A stretch of DNA of 64,000 bases from assembly GCF_037975245.1 (NCBI RefSeq), contig NC_092568.1, positions 4,599,001 to 4,663,000 on the forward strand. The letters run 5' to 3'. Position numbers and translations under genes: made by a program. The notes beneath the pieces were generated by a model. That model worked only from the letters and a program-made list of their open reading frames with translations. It did not search any database and was not told where the DNA came from. The stretch's first letter is position 1; the number at the start of each line of letters is the position of its first letter. This document shows positions 22,001 to 34,559 of the stretch, in pieces. This DNA comes from Apostichopus japonicus (lineage: Eukaryota; Echinodermata; Holothuroidea; Aspidochirotida; Stichopodidae).

Positions 22001-22908
22001 CCCTCCGTTACATGTCCCTCCGTTACCTAAAAAATACATTTTTTTATATTATTTCCTAGTCATTAAATGTTGGGAAAATTTCATAATTTGTATAAAACAC
22101 TTTCTTAGAATTAACCAGTCAAGAAATGTTAAACCATGGATTTAGCTAATTTTTATGCTAGAGTAAAGAACAAGTGAACTAGTGTCCCTCCGTACCAGTA
22201 ACAGAGGGACAGTTGTTTACCACATGCTCTTGTGCACAGATTCCTGGGAGTTAACTTGCTACTTAATTGTTGTGTTCTTTGAATAGATTCCTTGACTTCC
22301 TGTTTATGTGAAGAGAACGATAGCTTGCATAAAATGATTCCTCAGAATGTGAAGTCAGTAGGCATCTTGGCAAGAAACAGAAACAAATTTGTGCACATGG
22401 TACAGTGCAGTACCTGTGAACTGTCTACTGTAAATACACGTGATTAATTGACTTGTTTTGAACTGTACAAGTCCCCCCCCCCCCCTCAGTTTCTCATAAT
22501 GCAGTTAGAGAGTGTTAAATGATGAAAAGTGCTCTGCTTAAACTTGTCCTTTAAACCAATTTCTTATTATTTTTTACTTTTTTCTTAAATCTTTTAGTAA
22601 TCACATATGCTAATGGTTTGGTGAATAAAGCTATTGGTTTAATACTCTTATCCTTGTTTCGCTAAGTAATATAACTGTTAGTCTAATAGCAATGAAAATA
22701 TTGAATCTATAGCAGCAAAACAGGCAAAAGACTACACTAAACAGCACCGAATATTTTGTGACCCTTCGTTACCATCAGAATTGTCCCTCCATTACTGTAG
22801 AAGATCAAATGTAGATTTGACAGTTGATGCCTGTTCATCTAATTTTCCCTTGGTATATGTGAAGCAATGCACCAGCCAACACAAGATATCAGTTACATGG
22901 TCAGTGCA

Positions 22909-23295
22909 CAGTGGCGAAGCTAGGGGTATTGGTCAGGGGGCGAGAATGGTCTGTAGGGGTGCTTTCAACACTATCTAAGCGAGCGCTACCACAGGTTGGC
23001 GCGGATCGTACAGAAATGTTTTGAGTAAAGATACTCCCTAGATCGCCGGAACTGACCCTTCCCAGGGGGCCTTGCTAATTTGCAGATAAACGAAGAATAA
23101 ATAGGTGTCATCGCCACCAACAAAATGTCATTTTTTTCTTGTGATTGGTATTTGAGAGAGCAATAAAGTCAATAATCACGAATAAGTAAAAAGTGGTAAA
23201 AAGCCGAAAAGGGCGCCAGCAGTCCATTTGAGTCCGTCAGGTGGAAGGGGGGGGGGGGATCTGCCCCCTCTGACTGTATGGATGCTCCGCCACTG
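22909..23295 (+). mobile_element. hAT MITE
   Basis: Starts CAGTGGCGAAGC and ends GCTCCGCCACTG. Flanks are TCAGTGCA and TCAGTGTA (7 of 8 identical). The interior carries the shared core ('ctatctaagcgagcgctacca', 'ggttggcgcgg', 'cctagatcgccggaactg'), so it belongs to the same family as the copies near 25738 and 59425. Non-coding. Confidence 0.8.
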
Positions 23296-23464
23296 TCAGT
23301 GTAACTTAAGAACAGTGAATTTGACATCTTCAAAAGAAAGTGTGAAACACAAACTCATTTCGTGTCCCTCCGTTACCGTGATGTTTTTCATGCCATATTT
23401 TTCCTACAGTAACAGCCACAAGAATTAAATATATGGGTATGAAGCAAGTTACTAGCTGTTTAGA

Positions 23465-23940
23465 CATAGGCGTAGTAGCCTAATTCGATTTGGGGGGCTG
23501 TAAAGACTTGCCCGAAAAATAAAATAAAATAAAAAATAAAATAAATGTTCGCGCGCTCCGCACGTTCAACATGTTATTGTGCATATCATATGGGCATTCA
23601 TCGGTTATAACATCACATGCCAATAACATACATTCATTTTTCATCTTATTACCTTTCCATATTTGTTAAAATTATTGGGGAATTTGTTACAACAACAATG
23701 ATCATAAGAATATAAGTTTAACCATTGAAAAACACATTGCAAAATATGCTTCTTTCAGTAGGTGCCCGAAAAATCCTCAGCATATTGCCGAATTTTCACC
23801 CCAAAAAATGAAATTACACTGCAAATTATTCTTTTTTCAGTAGGTGCCTGAAAATTCTCAGCGTTTTGCCCGAATTTTCACCAAAAATTTTGGTTGGGGG
23901 GCTACAGCCCCCTTCCCCCCCCCCGCCTCCTACGCCTATG
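23465..23940 (+). mobile_element. hAT MITE of the CATAGGCGTAG family
   Basis: The terminal inverted repeats are CATAGGCGTAGTAGCC and its counterpart GCCTCCTACGCCTATG. Flanks TGTTTAGA (23457-23464) and TGTCTAGA (23941-23948) match at 7 of 8. An internal pair of 'ttcagtaggtgcc.gaaaa' repeats is present. A second copy of the family lies reversed at 61085-61437. Confidence 0.82.
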
Positions 23941-24049
23941 TGTCTAGATAACCACACAAGAAATTGCAAAATAATCACCCAAGCTAATGCAGAGAGAAAC
24001 AAAATGTGTCAGTAATACAGTCAAATGTCCCTCCGTTACCGCTTGACCA

Positions 24050-25670
24050 GTCAATAAGTAGGCTATTGTCCAACAAATGATCTCTATAGTGTTATTTTGT
24101 TTACAGTAGTACTTGGTAGTTGGTTCACAGGGATGTTGCCAGAGCATTATACATAGGGGTGGGGGAAGGGGGGTATCGGGCAATCTTTACCAACTGAAAA
24201 ATAAAAAAACAGGGATTGCCTTTATCGGGCCCATAAGTGGGGTTAAACTGTTTTTTTAAGCTGACGAGTGAAAGTTTAGGCACAAGTAATCCTTCAAAGT
24301 AGTCCTCCAAACCTTAAGGTGGAGCCCCAGATTTGGACCTACAGTGCAAGGGCCACCTCGTCCCTTCCGTTCCTACCCCTATTATAAGGAAAAATTCCAG
24401 TTATCTGCTGCAAGCTCCGGTATATTACAGTAGGATTCAGTGTTTAATGCTATCAGGGCAATTCCTGGCATTCATTAGATCACTACTCTGTCAGCAAATA
24501 CTTATTTGTCCAGTTTCTCATGCATATTTACTAATTCTGTGGCATTTTCATATGTAAATTTCCACACAATGTCCATCAGCCTAGTTGGTAATTCGTTAGA
24601 ATTTCAATCAGCCAATGAGCAGGAAGTAAGTATTGCATAACACTATTGAGCACTTGAATAATTATAAAACACAGAAGGGTAAAATCTGTGATCGTTGCAA
24701 TCTCCACAGCGCAGTGAAAACCACACTCAGGGAAAACAAACGTAGTATAGGTGTATACAGTACACTTTACTTGAAGGCAACGTTGATAGAACCAGATGCC
24801 AGAGCTTAATAGATGAAATTTGCCCTCTTCAAGAAAAGAATTAAAGCAGGAGGGCATTTCCATGAAAAAGTGGACATGGGCTCAAAATATAAATTCTGCA
24901 ATCACATCTTGTCATTGGTTAAATGTTGTTGTAAACATATCCAAGTTTGTGGAATCAATATGATACCTTCCTAAATATTGATTTTTTTGTTGTAGAATTT
25001 TGCATATGAAGTGAAAGGATGCTGTAATGCAAATTTTGTGCACAAATTATTAAAAGATTTGTTTTTGTTCTCCTAAGAAATTAAATGGTAATACTCAACT
25101 GATTTGTTTATTTATTGCTTACATAGTGCACTAACTTCAGATATCACTACCAACCTTTTGAATATATAATCAAAAATAATCAATATTTGCTTTATTCAAA
25201 CCTCTATCAGCTGATGTAACGTGAGTAACCAAAATTAATATTTTTCCCCATACATCAAATATGACACTACTAAAAATCTCATAATTGGATTTGGGTTTCT
25301 ACTCATCACCCCGAAATGTGAAACAAGTAAAGAAATGATGTGCACCCCACTATGTTAAGTAGGGTAGGTGATGCAAATGGTAACGTGAGTTACCATGTTA
25401 CGAGAGTTATCATACAGTATAATCATGCTTATAATGTAGACAATTATGCTACCAAGGTATAACTTAAGTCAAACATGAAGCACCAAATGTGGTGAATGAA
25501 CATGGTCATTTCAAGTTTTCTATGGTGTTGTTGAGATATGGACAATAATTCATTCACAATGAATTATGGCTTAAAACTAAATATGTTATTGAAGTTCAGT
25601 TAGTTTTTATCAGAGTCAATATTTGAGAACTCAAAATTGAATTGGTGGTTTTCACTGCTTAATAATCATT
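24050..25670. other. Stretch without recognised genes
   Basis: A possible single hAT terminus CAGGGATGTTGCCAGAGC lies at about 24126; no partner was found. The rest is AT-rich with no motif I can support. Confidence 0.45.
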
Positions 25671-26470
25671 GTGAACAGGGGCGGCGATCTGTTTCAAATA
25701 TTGGGGGGGACATTTGCTTGGATGCAGGCAAATTACTATCAAAGCGGAGCACCACCATTGGTTGGCGCGCAGCGTACAAGAAAATTTCTGGTTTTGATAG
25801 CGCCCCAAATCACCGGAAATGGCACTTCTCGGGCTTGGAAATGACCAACCAGATGTACACTTTTGCCTGAGAACCAAGTTTTCCTAATAGGTTTTTTTTT
25901 TCATTCATAACCTTTTTTTCAAGATTGTCACCAGTCACACATCATGTTCGACCTCATTGCATCTCCTGTGGATCATTGCCTTTGTAGGTAATTCTATGTA
26001 ACGCCTCACAATACCCGTCCGCCCCACTTTTCAAGGTTTTAAGCCCATTATTTGTTCAGAATTTGAATAATAAATTTTACTTCAAAACATACCCATAATG
26101 TTGCACAAAATTTCATCTATGGACAACCAATTTAGAAACCCCCCCTCAACCCCTAATAGACCGGTCAATTGCACGAGTAGAGGGAAGTATGATGAAGAAT
26201 GTTGGTGAAGGAATTTCTGAAAATTCAGACACAGTTAAATTATTGGTGTACAAATATTAAAACCTCTTATAACTGTTACTATAAAACTTCGATATCTTAA
26301 AAATATCAAAAAAAAATATGCTCCATGGGGAGGGCGGTCTCCACCCTTCATCCCCCCCCCCTCCCTTGGCTACGCACCTGCAGTTAGAAGTCTTGTAGGA
26401 AACTGGCCAAATGGAAACCCAGTGAACCCATATCGATGTGGATCATATATATGATTGTACGTACTTACAC

Positions 26471-29400
26471 TTAGTCTGGGAGCCTGTCCCATATGATTTC
26501 ACCCCATTTAGCCCAGAAAGTTTGACCCCTTAAAGTTACTTAGACCATCTAGGTCATTCACAAAAAAATTGTCACCTTAACCCCAGTGGTCGGGTTCGGA
26601 CTCCAGACCCCCTGAAAAATAACCCCCCGGACGGGTTAATTTCACCCCATCTAGCCCATGGACCAAACTTTGTCAGAAGGAAGTAGTATGGATGTACATT
26701 ACAAAAAAGGCAAAACTGACAAATTTCCTGGTTGGGAAGGGGTTGTCAGACCCCCCACTAAGTCACCCCCAGTCGGGTTGATTTCACCCCATCTAGCCCA
26801 TGGACCAAACTTTGTCAGAAGGAAGTAGTATGGCTGTACATTACAAAAAAGGCAAAACTGACAAAATTCCTGGTCGGGAAAGGGTTGTCAGACCCCCCAC
26901 TAGGTCACCCCAGTCGGGTTGATTTCACCCCATCTAGCCCATGGACCAAACTTTTGCAATACCAAACTTTGTCAAAAGGTAGTAGTATGGATGTACATTA
27001 CAAAAAAGGCAAAACTGACAAATTTCCTGGTTGGGAAGGGGTTGTCAGACCCCCCACTACGTCACCCCCAGTCGGGTTGATTTCATCCCATCTAGCCCAT
27101 GGACCAAACTTTGTCAGAAGGAAGTAGTATGGCTGTACATTACAAAAAAGGCAAAACTGACAAAATTCCTGGTCGGGAAAGGGTTGTCAGTCCCCCCACT
27201 AGGTCACCCCAGTCGGGTTGATTTCACCCCATCTAGCCCATGGACCAAACTTTTGCAATACCAAACTTTGTCAAAAGGTAGTAGTATGGATGTACATTAC
27301 AAAAAAGGCAAAACTGACAAATTTCCTGGTTGGGAAGGGGTTGTCAGACCCCCCACTAAGTCACCCCCAGTCGGGTTGATTTCACCCCATCTAGCCCATG
27401 GACCAAACTTTGTCAGAAGGAAGTAGTATGGCTGTACATTACAAAAAAGGCAAAACTGACAAAATTCCTGGTCGGGAAAGGGTTGTCAGACCCCCCACTA
27501 GGTCACCCCAGTCGGGTTGATTTCACCCCATCTAGCCCATGGACCAAACTTTGTCAGAAGGAAGTAGTATGGTTGTACATTACAAAAAAGGCAAAACTGA
27601 CAAAATTCCTGGTCGGGAAAGGGTTGTCAGACCCCCCACTAAGTCACCCCCAGTCGGGTTGATTTCACCCCATCTAGCCCATGGACCAAACTTTGTCAGA
27701 AGGAAGAAGTATGGCTGTACATTACAAAACTGGCAAAACTGACAAAATTCCTGGTCGGGAAGGGGTTGTCAGACCCCCCACTAAGTCACCACCAGTAGGG
27801 TTGATTTCATCCCATCTAGCCCATGGACCAAACTTTGTCAAAAGGAAGTAGTATTGATGTACATTACAAAAAGTGTAAAACTGGCAAAATTCCTAGTCGG
27901 GAAGGTGTTGTCAGACCCCCACAAAGGTCACCCTCACCCAACCCCAGTTGATTTCACCCCTTCTAGCCCATAGACCAAATTTTGTCAAAAGAAGGTAGTA
28001 TGTCTGTACGTTAAAAAAAAGGAATATTTGACAAAATTGCTGTTCGGAAGGGGTTGTCAGACCCCTACAAAGAGCCCCTACCCAGTGTCTTTTACCCATG
28101 AACTGAGATGATAAAAATATAAACATAATTATTACAAAAATAAATATTTAATGATTATATTTATGGGAGGAGATATTCTATGTAATTCAAAAGAGCCTTC
28201 AATGTCCATTATGGCTTGCCTTTCTTAATTGCTTCATCTTTTTTGGTGACAAGCAGTCCAAAGTTGCTAGGCAAGGAAGTGACTGAAACACAATGATGCT
28301 CCTGTTTTTGGTCAGTTTAAAACATTTTGATTTTTTTTTACTATAGCACCTAAGTAAAAATTATGGGTAGGGATCCCTGGCCTAATAAACATACTGATAT
28401 AGATGAGAATCTTGTGGGAGGAGTTTCTCCTGCCTTTTGCTGGAAATGTTTTAATTCATAAGACAATACATTGACCCTCTTTGTCTTATGTCTGTATTAC
28501 TGTACAACCTTGCCCACATCCTGTTATGTGACCATAGTTGGTCCTCCACTTTCACCAAATTGCTCTATTCCCATGTTTTATTCATGTAAAAAATAAGACC
28601 TGCTATAGTTAATGGCCTGCAACCCAGTTATCTGCTTGGTCCCATAATATATGGTGTTACAGCAGAGGTGGAACAAAAAAATATTGGGGACCCTTTGGCA
28701 TATTAGATATCGTTATTGGAACATTCTTCTAATTTCTGAAGCCTTTTCAAATAGTTATAGATATGACAGGTATATAATTGGTTAATCAAAGAAGTTTATT
28801 TGGGGGGGGGGAGGCTTGACCACTCAATTATATTATTGAAGCTTCCCCCCCCCTCCCCTGCTTCAGCTGTTTTTGTGTTACGAATGCATACTTTCCTTGT
28901 GCAATTGTTTTCATTTCATTTTTGGCATTTCCTTAAATATATATGTATCCTATGGGTTAGATTTCTATAGTAGCTCACATTGTACTATTGCAACCAATAA
29001 TTAAGTACTCATATTGTTTCTTTTTAAACCTACAATTGGTAACATATGCCAGTATAAAGATTATTTGGTTGAAATCAAGGAATATTTACAAAATCTGGAA
29101 GTTTAATTTGATTTACATCATAGGTGAAAAGGCAGTATTCCCCCCCCCCCCAAAAAAAAAAAAAAAAAAAAAACCAAGAGCATATTTCAACTATTTGATC
29201 TGTATTTAGTGTCTGATTTAGGGGGTGTTGTGGCGGGTGTACCCTTCCCCTTTCAGACCACCCCAAAAAAGTTGTGTTCCAGACAAGAATGCTGGAAAAT
29301 AAGTGCATTATTCAAATCGTGCAGACACTACTTGTCTGAAAAATCAGATATCTGGATTTCCCTTTATTTTTATATCTAATAATTTTCACATTTTGAACCC

Positions 29401-30838
29401 AAATTTGGCAAATCAATCTTGATCGGGGCTTCATAACTGCGGTTTATCTGTCGAAAATCCTGTAACTGGTAAGCTTTACCTTAGCAATTTGTTTACAAAT
29501 CACACTTTACTTAAAATATTTGCAGAAGAGGTGGATTGATAAGATGGACACAACAGAATTATGCAAGTGACCTGATGGTGAACAATGACAGAGACGTACT
29601 GTATCATAGGAACTAATCAAAAAGACATAGACCTTTAAGAATAACCATTTGCATTTTAAAACCTTTAAATCGAATTGTGCCCAATAACAGAAGGGCCTTA
29701 AAACTGAGTGAGGCCACATTCGCCATGTTTGTTCAAATGCAATGTTTGGTGGGGTTCTAGCTGTAACTATTTCCTCTTTTGTGGATGGTATTTCCTAAAT
29801 TAAATTATCTTGTTAAATAATAATTATTATAGTTTTCCATGACTGTTTGTCATATTGAAGACACAAGTATGGTAATTGCCAGTCCAAACAACCATGTTGA
29901 ACAAGCAAACTTATTCTACCAACATGAACTGGGACTGGTCCTGTTGAAAGCATGTTGTTATTTTCTACATTTTTCATGCAAAGGAATCTGCTTTACAAGT
30001 GTAAAAACTTTTCATATTTAACATTTGTTCCTGGTTCTACATGTATCCATTTCTTGCTTTTACGGTATATATTATGTTACACAAATACAAAAGTGGCCCA
30101 TGTGACCAGAATGGGTACATCTTTGCTTTCAGACCATTTGGTAAGTTTTTCCATGTTTTATAATACAATGTCTTGAATACTTTCTTTAAACAAAATTCTG
30201 GTCTATGATTAGATTGCGTGAATTGAATTGGCTGGGTGGGGGCACCTTTTGTGGGGGTCCGAAAACCCCTTCCCGACCAGCAATTTTGTCAGATTTTCCT
30301 TTATTTTAATGTACAGACATATTAATTCCTTTCGACAAAGTTAAGTCTGTGGGCTAAGATGGGGTGAAATCAACCCGCCTTTTGGAGTGGGTGAGGGTGA
30401 CATTTGTTGGGGTCTGACAACACCTCCCCGACTGGGAATTTTGTCAGTTTTACTTTTTGTAATGTACATCCATACTACTAACTTTTGACAAAGTTTGGTT
30501 TTGCCAAAGTTTGGTCCATGGGCTAGATGGGGTGAAATCAACCCGACTGGGGGTGACTTAGTGGGGGGTCTGACAACCCCTTCCCGACCAGGAATTTTGT
30601 CAGTTTTGCCTTTTTTGTAATGTACAACCATACTACTTCCTTCTGACAAATTTTGGTCCATGGGCTAGATGGGGTGAAATTAACCCGCCCGGGGGGTCTT
30701 TTTCAGGGGGTCTGGGGTCCGAACCCGACCACTGGGGTTGAGCTGACAATTTTTTTGTGAATGACCTAGATGGTCTAAGTAACTTTAAGGGGTCAAACCT
30801 TCTGGGCTAAATGGGGTGAAATCATATGGGACAGGCTC
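26471..30838 (+). mobile_element. Large foldback element, copy 2 (complete)
   Basis: About 4.4 kb. Both ends carry GAGCCTGTCCCATATG followed by ATTTCACCCCATTTAGCCC. The left array 26590-28085 (~10 units of ~142/158 bp) and right array 30215-30720 (reverse orientation) flank the unique centre 28086-30215, which is nearly identical to the inverted centre of copy 1. The left boundary extends nine bases further (TTAGTCTGG) in common with copy 1. I could not settle a target duplication. Non-coding. Confidence 0.8.
26590..28085 (+). repeat. Tandem ~142/158-bp array of copy 2
   Basis: Units start GACCAAACTTTGTC at about 26661, 26803, 26944 and 27102 and continue to about 28000. The ~158-bp units carry the extra TTTTGCAATACC insertion. 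Frames such as 26885-27127 are products of the repeat and not genes. Confidence 0.9.
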
Positions 30839-31324
30839 TTGGCTTAACTCATACACAAGATGCAAACCAAATTTCATTACGGATGCAGTCCGTCTAGCTA
30901 TTCATTTCGAGAGAAAAAAGTAAAAACTACTTTCGGTCATATATAGTAACAAATTGTGACATGGTTAGACAGGCGCCTTGCGACGAATTTGTCAAGGGAG
31001 GGGCAAAGCTTGTTCCCAAACTTTCTAATTGTAGCGCCACCATAAGTTGGCGCGAAGCGCAAAAGAAAATTTTGGCCGAAAATGCCCCCCAGATCGCTGG
31101 AAATGGCACTTCCAAGGCCTTGTAAGTTGCATCTAAGCATTTTCTATTTTGAAATTACTTCGATATCATAAAAAAATACAAAACATATGCTTAAAAAAAA
31201 CTATGCCATCAAATATTGGGGGGGGGTATTAGATACTATATCCCCCACCTAAAATATTGTGGGGACATGTCCCCCCCGTCCCCCCCATGATCGCCGCCCA
31301 TGATTGTTAATATTAGTGTTAACA

Positions 31325-31410
31325 AGGGTCCAAAAATCAGGAACCGAGTACCCGAGAGCTATTACCCATCGGGTATCTGGGTATCCGGGTACCCGGGGAA
31401 AAAATTACCC
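31325..31410. repeat. GGGTA-rich imperfect palindrome
   Basis: A run of 'gggtatc', 'gggtatcc', 'gggtacccg' motifs that is largely self-complementary; similar CCCGGGTTACCGGG sequence is found at 40425. Possibly the terminus of another element. Confidence 0.4.
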
Positions 31411-31814
31411 TTGTGTATCGCGATTTACAAGAAACTACATATTGGGTGCTATACTAAATGAATTATATTCTCCTCTGACAATGTTTTCATGTCCAAATAG
31501 GTGTAAGATAAGGTATGAAACCTTCCTCAACAATTTCTATTTGCTTTTGTTTCTGTCATTAACTTGTTAATAAATTAACAACACTACTAACATCGCAATG
31601 CAGCCGCTACTTATGTTTGCTCTTCCATATAAATATCCAATTTAGCTCTTAAACAGTTTTAAATACTACTATCTATTATGCAAGCCCAGGGTTTGCACAG
31701 TTAGCCACACAATTGCGTGATTCCCACAATATGATCACATTTGGAATAAACTTTTAGTTAAAAACCACTTGCAATTATTATTTTTTAGTTATCCTGTTTA
31801 TACCCGTGCAAACA

Positions 31815-32063
31815 TTATAAGGAGATATTGCCACACTGGCCAGAGTCCTTAGTACATAAGATGTTTGGCGATATTGCTTTGTATTCTCTCCTAATTTCAA
31901 TTTGATTGAATTGCACTATCGAGGACAATGCATTTGGATAATGGTACTGGGGGGAAGTGGTGTTCTGGGTAGGCCTATAATTAATCCTACCCAGATGTGG
32001 CAGGGACTCTCTCTAGGAGGGCATATTGAGGGACACTTTACCATTACAGAAGGTATTGTGCCT
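31815..32063 (+). repeat. Direct repeat, left copy (~245 bp)
   Basis: Matches 34304-34552 closely from 'gatattgccacactggcc' to 'tattgtgcctg'. Its beginning is a unit of the minisatellite at 33360-34330. Confidence 0.85.
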
Positions 32064-33209
32064 GAGCGAAAAGAGACTCCAAAGTCTTTAAAGGAGCATT
32101 TTGTGTTGGTTTTCAATATTTGGTACTCCTTTTTTATCCCATAACAATGTTGCTTATTAGCTTGACTTGTCCTGTTTCACGTCCAATAATATTACAACAA
32201 ACATTGTCAATTTTACATTTTTGGAACTTTGACTTTGACCCAAATCACATCAAGTTTTCATATCAAATTCTTGCAATCTGTGCGATCCAATCCATTGCAT
32301 GTATTGTTAGCACTTACTGTAAGGCTCAAAACCTAAGTACTTCGAACTATCATGATCGATCAACCAAAACTCATTAAAATATGTCCTCAAACTTTGCATG
32401 TTGCACTAAATAGATTAACATGTAACAAGACTCTAGTTTCTGGGTTCTTTCATTACAGCTCAAAGTCATATGGTGTTGCTTATTTGTGTTAATTAATTTT
32501 TAATAACAAATAACTAGTGCAAGGTACCCCAGGGATTCCATAGGGCTTGTAACTCAAAATGTAAATGAACTGTACAATAGAGAGGGCTATTTCCAGTTGT
32601 TATGTAATCATTTTAAAGATCAATAGCACAATTACATTATGCAAGGTTTACTATTAGTATGGTGCAATTTATATCTTCTAGTTCAATATAAGGGGAGGGA
32701 GGGAGGAATACCTTAAAAAAATATATGTTCAATCTATGTTGCATATTTATAGCTGATTTGGAGGTATACTGTACAGAAAGTCCAAATGTATCTCTCAACT
32801 ACCTATCCTCCTTTAAAGCTAAATTTAGGTCACAATGAGGCCACATGTTCTGTGAAAAAAAACATAATACATGCAGGGGAGGGGGGGTATGCTCTGTGAC
32901 AAAAAAAACATAATACATGCAGGGGAGGGGGGAGGAGGATAATACATGGACAACTTTTATAAATGTTTAACATGTTGCTCTTGCAATTCAGGAGAGTACA
33001 AAAATAAAGGGTCACTGAAGGACAGTATACAGGAAAAATGAGGTAATGAGACCATAATTCCTTTATGTTAATTCTGTGACAACAGACAAAAACAGAATAC
33101 TGCAGTGTTCTCTTTTTATGGTACTTTAGAATGTAGTCAGGGTTGAGGATCCAGACTTGGGGAAAGACCCATTTTTTCACTTGTTCTTTTGTAAATTAAT
33201 TTACTTTCT

Positions 33210-33285
33210 TTGTAAAGCGCTTTGAGCAGTAACTTTTGTTTACTGATTTGGCGCTATATAAGTCTCATTTATTATTATTATTACT
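33210..33285 (+). repeat. LINE/SINE 3' tail remnant
   Basis: 'aaagcgctttgagcagt', then 'ggcgctatataag' and (ATT)n, the typical 3' end of a CR1/L2-type LINE or the SINE that uses it. Confidence 0.6.
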
Positions 33286-33359
33286 AAAGGGGAGCTCATT
33301 AGAGCCTTAACATGAGAGCAGTGAAGGTTAATCAACAGTTGGGGTGATCAATACAAAAC

Positions 33360-34330
33360 ATGTTTGGAGATACTCTCACACTAGTGTCTCAATACATAAA
33401 ATGTAAAGTGATATTGTCACACCGGCATGTGTCTCAATGAATTACTATTCATGATCACAATTTGGCCATGTTCTCAATACATGACTTGCATGAGGATATT
33501 GTACAAATTTAATGATCACACTGGCTTTTGTCTCTCTTTACTGTCAGTCTACATAACATGTGTGAAGATACCGGGACAATGAACTGTGTTCAAAACATGA
33601 ATAAAAATATTGTCACACTGGCCCGTGTCAATACATTTAACTTCAGTGTTGTCATTCTGGCCTTTGTCTTTAAGAATAACATGTGAGGAGATATCATCAT
33701 AATGGTCATTGTCTAAATACATGGATGGAGATATTGTCACATTTGCCAATTCTCAACACTGGCATGTGTCTCAACACATTAAAATTATAATGACATTCTA
33801 TTATCTCAATACACTCACATGTATCAGAGATAAATTGTCACAATGGTTTAATTGTCTCTATACACTAACATGCATATTGATACTGTCACACTGACCAGTG
33901 TTTGAATACAACATGTATGGAGGTATTTTAACACTGACCTGTAACTCAATGCGTGTCTCTACAATACTGTCACAATGGCCATTGTATCTAACATGTATCC
34001 ATCCTTGGGTATGTTGTCACACTGAGCTTTGTCTCTAAACATAACCTGTACGGAGGTGCTGTCACACCGGCCAGTGTCTCAACACATACATAGCAGGTAC
34101 AGCAATAGGACCATTATCACAAGTGTTGTTTTTTTGTTATTTCTCATTTCCTAATTTTTGTTAAGGTTGCTAGCTTTGTTAAACATTTATTATTTGTCTT
34201 GCTAGTACCCTGTGTATATATGCTTAATTATACTTAACTATGTATTTGTACTTGCATGCATACACAAAATAAATCAAATCAAATCAGTGCCTAAATAGGT
34301 AGAATGTAAGAAGATATTGCCACACTGGCC
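33360..34330 (+). repeat. Degenerate ~45-50-bp minisatellite
   Basis: Units follow 'acatgta.ggagatattgtc' then 'acactggcc.gtgtctcaatac'. Roughly 15-20 diverged copies are present. A LINE-like tail with AAATAAATCAAATCAAATCA ends at about 34287. Confidence 0.75.
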
Positions 34331-34552
34331 AGAGTCCTTAGTACATAAGATGTTTGGCGATATTGCTTTGTATTCCCTCCTAATTTCAATTTGATTGAAT
34401 TGCACTATCGAGGAAAATGCATTCAGATAATGGTACTGGGGTAAGTGGTGTTCTGGGTAGGCCTATAATTTGTCCTACCCAGATGTGGCAGGGACTCTCT
34501 CTAGGAGGGCAGATTGAGGGACACTTCACCATTACAGAAGTATTGTGCCTGG
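34304..34552 (+). repeat. Direct repeat, right copy (~245 bp)
   Basis: The copy of 31815-32063 with a few substitutions and small indels. Confidence 0.85.
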
Positions 34553-34559
34553 AAAATTC

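Larger units (their letters stand above)
22002..24042 (+). repeat. Dispersed TGTCCCTCCGTTACC motifs
   Basis: The motif or near-copies occur at about 22003, 22014, 22183, 22759, 22783, 23362 and 24027, with one inverted copy (GTAACAGAGGGACA) at about 22190. Spacing is hundreds of bases, partly because two MITEs have inserted between copies. This may be a decayed transposon with repeated subterminal binding sites. Confidence 0.5.
25676..31302 (+). mobile_element. hAT-like element split by the large foldback
   Basis: Left end CAGGGGCGGCGATC; the right end on the complementary strand is CATGGGCGGCGATC. Flanks ATTGTGAA (25668-25675) and ATTGTTAA (31303-31310) match at 7 of 8. The shared core occurs twice in the same direction (about 25738-25840 and 31030-31125), and a separate terminus-like CAGGTGCGTAGCCAAGG ends at about 26381, so a further element may be nested. 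The large foldback (26471-30838) accounts for most of the length. No transposase was found. Confidence 0.65.

Noticed and set aside
1..30838. The whole 30-kb span as one composite transposon bounded by the two large foldbacks
   Set aside because: Each copy has its own two inverted ends, and one lies inside a hAT element with its own duplication; independent insertions explain the data better.
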